DNA of 5,751 nt from an uncultured Atopobium sp. (lineage in GTDB: Bacteria > Actinomycetota > Coriobacteriia > Coriobacteriales > Atopobiaceae), in NCBI GenBank assembly GCA_938036925.1, contig CALHVU010000058.1, positions 1 to 5,751 of the forward strand. The letters run 5' to 3'. Under the pieces are notes generated by a model. It saw only the letters and a list, made by a program, of their open reading frames with translations, was not told the origin of the DNA and did not search any database. The position numbers and the translations under genes were made by a program. This document shows, one piece after another, positions 1 through 5,335 of this stretch. The number at the start of each line of letters is the position of its first letter. The first letter of the stretch is position 1.

Positions 1-1557
1 GCGCTTATAGCGGTGCTCAATCAAGTTGGAATTGTAATCAGTGATGAGGTAGTCGTAGTTATATGGCTGCCAACTAGTCCAACCAAGAGCATCGTAATTG
101 GTTCCATCAAAATGACCAACGCTCATGCGGTAGCCATCATACGAGAAACCAGGATGTCTATTCTCGCTCTCAAGATAGCCGTCACCATTGTTTCTTGCAA
201 TCTCCGTAATCATGCCAGGTCGAGAAAGCGTGTGGTCGCCGCCCATATCGTAGGTGCCATCAAGGTTTTGATAGTAGTAGAAGCGGTAACGCGGACCAAG
301 AGCAGTGGAATTGGTATAGCGACCATAAATTTCAAGCACATTGTCTGCAGTAATTTTGGATCCTGGATCGGTTGTTTTTGCTTGGAAGGTGGTTGCAGTG
401 CCGCCAACACCTGGAATTATGCCGTACCAATAGTAGGTTCCAGAAGGGTCATCGGCGCGCATGGCAGCGAGCATGTCGTCGCTGTACTTGTTGCCGGTAT
501 TGGGATTAATGGCGTAAGGATTAAACGCCTCGCCATAACGAAGCGTAAGCGTTGCCAGAATGGAGCCGTTTCTCTTTGGTCGCACGTTGACGGTGATAGT
601 TGCAAGGTTGTAGTAAACGTTAATAGTGGTAGATCCATCTGCTGCAATAGGGGTCGGATCGCTCTCGTGACTGTACGTTTCAAAGCGGAACACGCCGGCA
701 TTAGGCTGGACAGGAGCAGTCGCAGTCATTGTTCCAACGGTTCCTGAAGCAGCGGTAGTTGTAACGTAGTTGTAGTTAGAAGGGTTATTTGGATCCTGAA
801 TAAAATAGGCGTAGTGATACGTTGCTGTTGCTGGAGTCCAAAGTGCCTTTGCAGTAACAGGCTCTTGAGGCATGGTGGTGGGCAGAGAATCTGCAATACC
901 GTCGTCGTTAAGGTCCCAACCAGCAAAGGTATAGCCAGTTCGTGTTGGATTAGGGATGGAAGGAACAGGATCTCCTGGATTTCCAATTACAGGAGAAAGC
1001 TCACTGCCGGAAGTTGAGAAATAAATTGCGCTGCGAGGATTGCGATCGTAATAGATGTACTTAATAGCCTTGCCATCTGCGGTAACCTTGAGCGAAAGGT
1101 CTGTAGTTGTGCGTACAAAACCTGGATAGGTGACATCAGGGGCAGTAACAATCGAATCGGGCACACCGTAATTTTCTTCGGAGGACGCCTCAACATAATT
1201 GCCGGTAGTCATTTCCTTCATGCGTTTAACGGTATAGGGAACATAACCAGGCATGTAATAGACGGTCTGTTTAATGTAGTGATCTGAGCCAGAAGCAACG
1301 CCAGTAACGGTTGCCTGAGCAGGATCCTCCAAGTCATAGCCAGTAACTGTTGGAGCTGTAACAGACCAAGATTCTCCTTCATTTACAACTTGTTTAGAAG
1401 GAGCGTGAATCTCTTCGTCGTTTAATACATTAACGTACGAGACTACAACAGAGTATTTACCTGCGTCTTCAATAGATTCAGCAATTGCAGATGCAGGTAG
1501 GCTGCTCAAAACAAGAGCAAGAGCAAATAAAATGCTTAAAATTTTCTTAGCGCGCAT
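1..1557 (-). CDS. Large secreted/surface repeat protein (MucBP-like and InlB/Flg_new-type modules), N-terminal 519 residues, C-terminus outside window
   Basis: The frame is open for 519 codons from ATG at 1557 to the window edge. GAGGAG lies 5 nt before the ATG and fixes the start. Residues 1-26 are a classic signal peptide: basic MRAKK, a hydrophobic core, then a PASA/AIA cleavage region. The rest is rich in Thr, Tyr, Asn, Gly and Pro, with no further membrane segment. A Listeria-Bacteroides (Flg_new/InlB B-type) repeat is recognisable at about 174-241 (TRTGYTFAGWD, ending in KALWTP). Around it are beta-rich modules that each end in an aromatic pair: about 36-101 (TVYYM), 107-171 (YIYYD), 246-317 (NVYYN) and 424-518 (EHRYKR). 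The first resembles MucBP domains. Such proteins are exported and usually wall-anchored, and act in adhesion. The anchor would lie beyond the window, so wall attachment is inference. Ligand and exact family are unknown. Confidence 0.85.
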   Translation of the reverse strand, partial: MRAKKILSILFALALVLSSLPASAIAESIEDAGKYSVVVSYVNVLNDEEIHAPSKQVVNEGESWSVTAPTVTGYDLEDPAQATVTGVASGSDHYIKQTVYYMPGYVPYTVKRMKEMTTGNYVEASSEENYGVPDSIVTAPDVTYPGFVRTTTDLSLKVTADGKAIKYIYYDRNPRSAIYFSTSGSELSPVIGNPGDPVPSIPNPTRTGYTFAGWDLNDDGIADSLPTTMPQEPVTAKALWTPATATYHYAYFIQDPNNPSNYNYVTTTAASGTVGTMTATAPVQPNAGVFRFETYSHESDPTPIAADGSTTINVYYNLATITVNVRPKRNGSILATLTLRYGEAFNPYAINPNTGNKYSDDMLAAMRADDPSGTYYWYGIIPGVGGTATTFQAKTTDPGSKITADNVLEIYGRYTNSTALGPRYRFYYYQNLDGTYDMGGDHTLSRPGMITEIARNNGDGYLESENRHPGFSYDGYRMSVGHFDGTNYDALGWTSWQPYNYDYLITDYNSNLIEHRYKR

Positions 1558-1650
1558 TATTTCTCCTCAAACAGCAACAAGATAGATAAATAATAATAAA
1601 TGACGAGAAGAACTTGCTGTTCAAGCTGCAAATTGACCGTATATACACAA

Positions 1651-1682
1651 TCCACTTCTCCTTAAGGTGCAGGAGAAGTGGA
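1651..1682. terminator. Perfect 11-bp inverted repeat between the CPBP remnant and the surface-protein gene (possible terminator or leader structure)
   Basis: TCCACTTCTCC (1651-1661) pairs perfectly with GGAGAAGTGGA (1672-1682) around a 10-nt loop. Read leftward it follows the CPBP remnant and precedes the surface-protein gene by about 95 nt. The next bases on the minus strand are TTGTGTATATAC, not a real T-run, so a rho-independent terminator is only one possibility. A leader structure or protein-binding dyad is equally possible. The arm and adjoining sequence resemble the hairpin at 2255-2293, which sits at the equivalent place after the intact CPBP gene. Confidence 0.45.
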
Positions 1683-1750
1683 CGAGAAAAATCAATCGAT
1701 CTAGGTGGACAGAATGCAATACGCTTGTGAAATTCAGCGTAGTATGAAAT

Positions 1751-1923
1751 TTATAGATTTGCACCTGCGACCTCGGCAGATTTCTTTTCAAAGAGCTTGC
1801 CAGATTTCCTGAGATGATAGGCAAGAATCAGGATGCTTGCCAGCATAACAAGCGTGCAAATGATGGAACCTTCTGCGCCAAAGCTACCGTCGGTAAGCCA
1901 ATCCTGGCCACTGCCAGGAGAAA
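1751..1923 (-). pseudogene. Detached C-terminal fragment of a CPBP-family membrane protease (partial duplicate of the 2345-3334 gene)
   Basis: Codons from about 1923 down to the TAA at 1751 encode FSPGSGQDWLTDGSFGAEGS followed by one membrane helix and a Lys-rich tail. This matches residues 269-319 of the intact CPBP protein nearby. By hand count 1772-1920 matches 2378-2526 at 136 of 149 bases with no gap. Nine of the 13 changes' worth of codons alter the amino acid (for example P to Q, G to D, V to E), which suggests relaxed constraint. None of the protease motifs is present. The first in-frame ATG (1942) lies inside the preceding terminator hairpin and has no convincing Shine-Dalgarno site, so expression is doubtful. 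The frame is free of stops, so a small expressed membrane peptide is not strictly excluded. Confidence 0.8.
1772..1920. repeat. Direct repeat, copy A (CPBP 3' end)
   Basis: This stretch matches 2378-2526 in the same orientation, 136/149 identical by hand alignment without indels. Copy A is the isolated fragment and copy B is inside the intact CPBP gene. The two copies bracket the SemiSWEET gene. The right edge of copy A stops at the T-tract of the SemiSWEET terminator. Confidence 0.85.
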
Positions 1924-1963
1924 AATAGAAATCCGGTGGCATTTTTCATGTCACCAGATTTCT
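1920..1963 (-). terminator. Rho-independent terminator of the SemiSWEET gene
   Basis: On the minus strand AGAAATC, then GGTG and CAT segments, pair with their complements across 1963-1927. There is one A/C mismatch, one G-T pair and a five-base loop. The stem is followed by the T-rich run ATTTTTC (1926-1920). It begins 23 nt after the SemiSWEET stop codon, a normal terminator position. The T-run also coincides with the breakpoint of the duplicated CPBP fragment. Confidence 0.65.
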
Positions 1964-1986
1964 AATGTAAAGTTGCTGTTTAGCTG

Positions 1987-2250
1987 TTATAAAGCAGTAA
2001 GGAACGTCAAACCGCCTAAAATTACACCAGCAGTATTTGGAATAATGAGAATCCAGTCCTTTTTGGGCTCTTTAGTCCAACCATAGATGACCCAAATGAG
2101 ACAAGAAACTGCTGCAAATAGCGGCTGAAAAGGTTGAGCCTTTACGCCCTGTAGATTTGCAATAATTTGTGGAATATAAGCGATAAAAACAAATACTCCG
2201 ATAAAAGCTCCGATAGAGCCTACAAATAGATTGATTTGTTTCTTTGACAT
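1987..2250 (-). CDS. SemiSWEET (PQ-loop/MtN3 family) sugar transporter
   Basis: This 87-residue protein has the length and three-helix layout of bacterial SemiSWEETs (helices at about 8-29, 43-60 and 65-86). These transporters assemble as homodimers in the cytoplasmic membrane and move sugars by facilitated, bidirectional transport. The PQ motif is in YIPQI (P27, Q28). The second and third helices carry CLIWVIYG (W53) and IIPNTAG (N72), which correspond to the Trp and Asn that line the sugar pocket in the family. The substrate cannot be read from the sequence. The start ATG at 2250 follows an unusually strong Shine-Dalgarno site, AAGGAGGAGGTG, four bases upstream. That site forms one arm of a perfect hairpin, so translation may be controlled. 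A terminator follows the stop. The gene sits between the intact CPBP gene and a copy of that gene's tail. Confidence 0.88.
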   Translation of the reverse strand: MSKKQINLFVGSIGAFIGVFVFIAYIPQIIANLQGVKAQPFQPLFAAVSCLIWVIYGWTKEPKKDWILIIPNTAGVILGGLTFLTAL

Positions 2251-2254
2251 AAAA

Positions 2255-2293
2255 CACCTCCTCCTTTGTTATTTTAATTAGAAGGAGGAGGTG
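2255..2293 (-). promoter_or_regulatory. 12-bp perfect hairpin that sequesters the SemiSWEET Shine-Dalgarno site
   Basis: On the minus strand CACCTCCTCCTT (2293-2282 read as its complement) pairs base for base with AAGGAGGAGGTG (2266-2255) around a 15-nt AT-rich loop. TTTT and the SemiSWEET ATG follow at once. The 3' arm is the whole Shine-Dalgarno site. The 5' arm contains CACCTCC, the same sequence as the 16S rRNA 3' tail, so it would compete with the ribosome. The hairpin plus TTTT could also act as a terminator or attenuator for transcripts coming from the CPBP gene. The inverted repeat is seen directly; the regulatory role is inference. Confidence 0.7.
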
Positions 2294-2344
2294 ACGAAAA
2301 AGTTACCCTATCCGTGAAATTAGAATTTAACAAAATTGGGTTAG

Positions 2345-3334
2345 TTATGAAGAAGCGTTTGCGGGCTCAGCGGGTTTCTCGGCAGATTTCTTTACAAAGA
2401 GCTTGCCGGACTTCTTGAGCTGATAGGCAAGAATCAGGATAGTTACCAGCATAACAATCGTGCAAACAATGGAACCTTCTGCGCCAAAGCTACCGCCGGT
2501 AAGCCAATCCGGGCCACTGCCAGGAGCAAACTGCAGCAAAGAACTGCCTGTAGTGCTACCGCTTACCAGAACGCCAAAGATATTGCCTTGGGCAAAGTTC
2601 CAGGCTCCGTGAATACCAGCGGCTCCCCAGAGATTGTCAGTTTTGATGATATAGAACGTCTCTAAGATGCCAAAAAGAATTAGGTCAATCAGGGACTGCA
2701 TGGTAAAGCCGCTGTTAAACATATGGAGAAGACCAAATAGACTGCTCGAAACCACGATTGCAATAATTTTATTGGACTTCTCTGCCATGACAGGAAGGAG
2801 CCAGCCCCTCGTGATAAGTTCTTCTGTTCCGCCTTGAATCAGCCAAAACGGAATAGTGAGAAGAACAAAGCCGAATGCATAAGGCGTAAAAGTAGTGCCA
2901 ACTAATTGATAAGATCCGGTCAAAATGAGAATCAGCATCACAACAGAGAAGAGAAGAATTCCTAGACCAAAGCCTTTGAGCAGCTCTTTCTTCCAGTTGT
3001 CTTTGTAAAATCCTAGGGTAACAATTGGACGTTTTTCAAAGAGTTTTACCCACAGGAAAAAGAGACCTGCAATAAAGACAAAAGAAAGAAGCGTTACCAG
3101 AAGATAGTAGTCTCCAAAAATCTCTCTCAGATTGAGGGAATCGGAAAGGCGATCTGGAAGATCTGGGTGCGCCATGTAGTAAGGGGCAATAATAAGTGCT
3201 GCTGAGATGGTCATTACAATAGCGCCGATAATTTGCCCAACGACCAACAAGAAAACGGCTAAAAAGGGACTAAGCCAAGCTGGAGTTAGTCTCTTTGCCT
3301 GCTTGACGTCGGAAAACATGCGATTTTCTTGCAT
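2345..3334 (-). CDS. CPBP family intramembrane metalloprotease (Abi/CAAX-protease-like)
   Basis: This 329-residue protein is multi-spanning, with hydrophobic segments at about 22-50, 76-97, 118-140, 150-167, 189-203, 212-230 and 286-304. It carries all three CPBP signature motifs in order. These are EELITR (E171, E172, R176), FGLLH (F200, H204) and HGAWN (H242, N246). Glu and His residues of these motifs form the catalytic, probably metal-binding, site inside the membrane. Family members include CAAX-type prenyl proteases and bacteriocin-immunity proteins; the substrate here is unknown. About 80 residues follow the last motif: a Gly/Ser loop, one extra helix and a Lys/Ala/Pro tail. AGGAG lies 6 nt before ATG 3334 and supports this start over the internal Met6. 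The C-terminal 50 codons are duplicated at 1772-1920. SemiSWEET follows on the same strand 94 nt downstream. Confidence 0.9.
   Translation of the reverse strand: MQENRMFSDVKQAKRLTPAWLSPFLAVFLLVVGQIIGAIVMTISAALIIAPYYMAHPDLPDRLSDSLNLREIFGDYYLLVTLLSFVFIAGLFFLWVKLFEKRPIVTLGFYKDNWKKELLKGFGLGILLFSVVMLILILTGSYQLVGTTFTPYAFGFVLLTIPFWLIQGGTEELITRGWLLPVMAEKSNKIIAIVVSSSLFGLLHMFNSGFTMQSLIDLILFGILETFYIIKTDNLWGAAGIHGAWNFAQGNIFGVLVSGSTTGSSLLQFAPGSGPDWLTGGSFGAEGSIVCTIVMLVTILILAYQLKKSGKLFVKKSAEKPAEPANASS
2378..2526. repeat. Direct repeat, copy B (inside intact CPBP gene)
   Basis: Intact-gene copy of the 149-bp repeat described at 1772-1920. It encodes the loop, last helix and Lys-rich tail that follow the protease motifs. 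Confidence 0.85.
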
Positions 3335-3365
3335 AAAAAACTCCTAGTTAACGTGCTCAAAGCGC

Positions 3366-3388
3366 GTCATGTTGATGACAAAATTTTA
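3366..3388 (-). promoter_or_regulatory. Candidate -10 element and small dyad upstream of the CPBP gene
   Basis: In the 87-bp gap between the hydrolase stop and the CPBP start, the minus strand shows TAAAAT (3388-3383), five of six matches to a -10 box. No good -35 is seen at the right distance. Just downstream, GTCAT and ATGAC (3366-3370 and 3375-3379) form a 5-bp dyad with a 4-nt spacer that would lie near the transcript 5' end. An internal promoter for the CPBP gene is plausible but weakly supported; read-through from the hydrolase gene is the alternative. Confidence 0.25.
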
Positions 3389-3421
3389 GCGACGGTGCAG
3401 GCAAACAGCGTCCACCTGCGA

Positions 3422-4030
3422 TTAGTTCTCTTTATACTCTAAGAGAAAATCGCAACAATCGCCACCGTGGCCTATGGTTTTTGTACGGCCCCAGATAAGT
3501 TGAGGATGCAGATTACCGTATCCTGCATCGTCACTATCACAGTATGCAGCGGTTATTTCGGGGCAGCCATATTTTTTGGTTATCTCATAGTAGGGGCAGC
3601 TTAGAATGTTAAGGCGAGCTTCGTTACCGTGACTTTCTGGATATTCAAAGGCAAATCCAGCATTTGATGTGCAGCTTTTCTCGATACCTGATTTAAAGAG
3701 TCGTGGAAACTTGCGTGCAAGACCAAACGTTTTGATGGTCCATTGGAAGAGAGGGACTCGTTTGGCAGCAAAACGCTGGAAATACTCGCGAATATACCAG
3801 ACGGCCTTTTCTTGTGGGATGCCCTCTGCGCGTAGAGCCTCATATACTGCAATACCAGGGTAAATGCGTTTGAAAGAGTGAGCACGGAGTTCTTTGGAAT
3901 CGGATGCATTTTCTGTACAGAGCGCCTCGAATCGCTTTTGAGCTGCCTGTGCAATCTGATCCGCTTTTGCCGTGCCGATCTCCTCGGCGGCTATTGCGCA
4001 CGTTTCTTTGATGAGCTGCTGCACTTTCAT
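3422..4030 (-). CDS. L-2-amino-thiazoline-4-carboxylic acid (ATC) hydrolase family protein
   Basis: This 202-residue soluble protein has no signal peptide. The C-terminal half carries the pattern I associate with the ATC hydrolase family. It comprises CPYYEITKKYGCPE (C145, C156), YCDSDD (C164), a following His (H175) and a final R-T-K-T-I-G-H-G-G-D-C-C-D-F block (182-195). The founding Pseudomonas enzyme opens the ATC ring in the conversion of DL-ATC to L-cysteine. Most family members in anaerobes are uncharacterised, so the actual substrate is uncertain. The N-terminal half is helical and charged. ATG 4030 is the first in-frame start after a stop and follows GAGG by 5 nt, a modest site. The upstream phosphorylase-like reading frame ends with an ATGA overlap at this start, so the two may be or have been translationally coupled. 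The CPBP gene follows 87 bp downstream. Confidence 0.8.
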   Translation of the reverse strand: MKVQQLIKETCAIAAEEIGTAKADQIAQAAQKRFEALCTENASDSKELRAHSFKRIYPGIAVYEALRAEGIPQEKAVWYIREYFQRFAAKRVPLFQWTIKTFGLARKFPRLFKSGIEKSCTSNAGFAFEYPESHGNEARLNILSCPYYEITKKYGCPEITAAYCDSDDAGYGNLHPQLIWGRTKTIGHGGDCCDFLLEYKEN

Positions 4031-4254
4031 ATGAGCCTCACTGTTTGTAGAAATGCACTAATGAAAAGCCAGTTAGAACACGCTAACAATTGTACGCTTA
4101 AACTTTTTGAATCAACTGCAATTACTTTCTTGCATCCACGGCTAACCAGTATGTTCATAACCTGTATGGGCGAAGCAGATCCAGTAGGGGATTGAACTAA
4201 ACAGATTTTCTCGCCATGTGAAGTAAATAATACATCTGCTATTTTGATTGACAA
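4027..4254 (-). pseudogene. Probable remnant of a nucleoside phosphorylase-like gene (PNP/UDP family)
   Basis: A 75-codon frame with only a TTG start lies before the ATC-hydrolase gene. About residues 5-50 (HGEKICLVQSPTGSASPIQV, then NILVSRGCKKVIAVDS) resemble the core of purine/uridine phosphorylases, where a beta strand, a G-x-P-x-A-type turn and a helix lead to GCKKFI-like residues. The usual glycines after that strand are replaced by VDSKS, and the remaining 25 residues look unrelated. An upstream in-frame TGA and the absence of the rest of the roughly 240-residue enzyme indicate a fragment. The final TGA overlaps the hydrolase ATG as ATGA, the arrangement of a coupled gene pair. The family call is from memory of the motif and is tentative. 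A short functional leader peptide is an alternative. Confidence 0.45.
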
Positions 4255-4276
4255 CGTATACCATTTGTATCAAAAT
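4248..4276 (+). promoter_or_regulatory. Promoter of the antitoxin gene with overlapping dyad
   Basis: TTGACA (4248-4253) is a perfect -35 box. It is separated by 17 nt from CAAAAT (4271-4276), four of six matches to a -10. The antitoxin ATG is 24 nt further on. The same stretch holds a near-dyad, TTGACAA (4248-4254) against TTGTATCAA (4265-4273). Such dyads over the promoter are typical where RelB/DinJ antitoxins repress their own transcription. The autoregulation is inferred. Confidence 0.5.
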
Positions 4277-4299
4277 CACCTAAAAAAGGAGCTGATACT

Positions 4300-4569
4300 A
4301 TGGCAACAAGTCCTACTCAAATTCGCATCGATAGCAATGTCAAAACAGAAGCAAATGAACTGTTTAAAGAACTCGGCATCGATATGTCAAGCGCCGTAAA
4401 CATCTTCTTACGCCAGTGCGTTTTGCACGGCGGCCTTCCTTTTAAAGTGGAAATCCCAAAGTTTAATGCTGAAACACTGGCTGCCATGGAAGAAGCACGC
4501 GATATCATGTCAGGTAAAATTCAAGCAACCTCCTACAACACCACAGATGAGCTGTTTAAAGATATGTAG
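4300..4569 (+). CDS. RelB/DinJ family type II antitoxin, without an adjacent toxin
   Basis: This 89-residue protein has the RelB/DinJ layout. A ribbon strand (TQIRIDS, 6-12) and two helices (about 13-25 and 29-42) form a ribbon-helix-helix DNA-binding fold. The family signature GLPFKVEIP follows at 45-53. A C-terminal acidic region ends in TDELFKDM (82-89), the part that normally wraps the toxin. It would bind its own promoter and neutralise a RelE/YafQ-type mRNA interferase. AAGGAG at 4286-4291 lies 8 nt before the ATG. The usual partner gene would begin at or just after the stop on the same strand. Instead an alpha/beta hydrolase gene runs in the opposite direction and overlaps the last 37 nt. 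No toxin-like frame is visible on the plus strand after it, so it is an orphan. It is the only rightward gene in the window. Confidence 0.9.
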   Translation: MATSPTQIRIDSNVKTEANELFKELGIDMSSAVNIFLRQCVLHGGLPFKVEIPKFNAETLAAMEEARDIMSGKIQATSYNTTDELFKDM

Positions 4570-5306
4570 CAAATCATGTCTAGGAGTTCTTTTGTATACT
4601 CTTCGGGATGATTGATGGAATACTCGCCGTGATATAGGCCTTTCTTTATTTCAAGAATGCTACCAGGCAGTGCCTTATGCAATTGCTCTGCCGAACAGAT
4701 CATCTTTTTCTGTTCTTTTTCTCCGACAAGTATGTGGATGTTGGCGTGGACATCTTGTAGGTTGGGTTTTATCTCATAGGATGTATTTGCTTCCAAGAAT
4801 GCAATCATGTTCTCTTTTGAGATTTGAGACGTGTCCCGATAATAGTCTTCAAATAAATCTTTACGAATATGAAGATAGTCAAATTGCATTTGAGCAAAGC
4901 ACTTCTTTTTCACTAAGCCATAACTTAGAGAAAACATTGGTTTGATCAAGGCATTTGTCAGCCTAGATGGAATGACAGATGCGCTTTCAATGACGGCGTT
5001 TTGGCAGATCGAATTTCGTTGCGTAAGCATCTCAACTAAAATCTGCGCGCCAAGGGATAGGCCTCCGATAAGCAGAACCGAGCCACCAAATTCATTATCG
5101 ATAAAAGAAATGAGCCGACTTGCGTTTTTCTCGATGCTTATAAAATCATTGCCACTACCTGCATGTCCGTCAAGGATTGGCAATACAACGTGATATCGAT
5201 TCTTCAGTAGTTCAGCCTCGGCCTTATAATTCCACCAAGATAGGCCGCCGCCATGAAGCAGCATGATTACGTCGTTATTTTGTTTTCCAAATTCTACCGT
5301 TTTCAT
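4533..5306 (-). CDS. Alpha/beta hydrolase fold protein
   Basis: This 257-residue cytoplasmic protein has the alpha/beta-hydrolase core, numbered from ATG 5306. LLHGGGLSWW (16-25) supplies the oxyanion-hole HGGG, G-L-S-L-G (82-86) is the nucleophile elbow with S84, and LVGEKEQ (193-199) is the acid loop. In that loop Glu196 or Glu198 appears to stand in for the usual Asp. GLYHGE (223-228) supplies H226. Length and motifs fit small esterase/lipase-like hydrolases; the substrate is unknown. The start is uncertain. The family-like N-terminus begins at MKTVEFG (ATG 5306), but TTG at 5321 has the better ribosome site (AAAGG, 6 nt spacing) and would add five residues. The 3' end overlaps the convergent antitoxin gene by 37 bp. 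The last residues (SLNSSSVVL), which lie in the overlap, may not be the original C-terminus. The methyltransferase remnant lies just upstream. Confidence 0.82.
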   Translation of the reverse strand: MKTVEFGKQNNDVIMLLHGGGLSWWNYKAEAELLKNRYHVVLPILDGHAGSGNDFISIEKNASRLISFIDNEFGGSVLLIGGLSLGAQILVEMLTQRNSICQNAVIESASVIPSRLTNALIKPMFSLSYGLVKKKCFAQMQFDYLHIRKDLFEDYYRDTSQISKENMIAFLEANTSYEIKPNLQDVHANIHILVGEKEQKKMICSAEQLHKALPGSILEIKKGLYHGEYSINHPEEYTKELLDMICYISLNSSSVVL

Positions 5307-5335
5307 AGCCGCCCAATTCAATTTGTGCCTTTAAT

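Noticed and set aside
13..747. 244-codon plus-strand open frame
   Set aside because: It is antisense to the surface-protein gene, lacks a ribosome site and reads as low-complexity Val/Ile/Arg sequence. The minus strand gives a signal peptide and recognisable modules.
1558..1620. Promoter for the surface-protein gene (TTGAAC on the minus strand with AT-rich bases downstream)
   Set aside because: A -35-like hexamer is present, but the best -10 (TATTAT) is about 20 nt away and the 17-nt position gives only ATTTAT. It is too weak to list.
1621..1824. 67-codon minus-strand open frame across the 1651-1682 hairpin
   Set aside because: It is out of frame with the CPBP remnant it overlaps, runs through a perfect hairpin, and has no recognisable domain or ribosome site.
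3397..3419. Possible terminator after the ATC hydrolase gene (GCAGG/CCTGC around a 13-nt loop)
   Set aside because: The stem is only 5 bp and is separated by about 8 nt from a mixed A/T run, so it does not make a convincing terminator.
4670..4945. Plus-strand open frame after the antitoxin as a candidate toxin
   Set aside because: The translation is Cys/Leu/Ser-rich with no RelE/YafQ pattern, starts 100 nt after the antitoxin stop without a ribosome site, and is antisense to the well-supported hydrolase.
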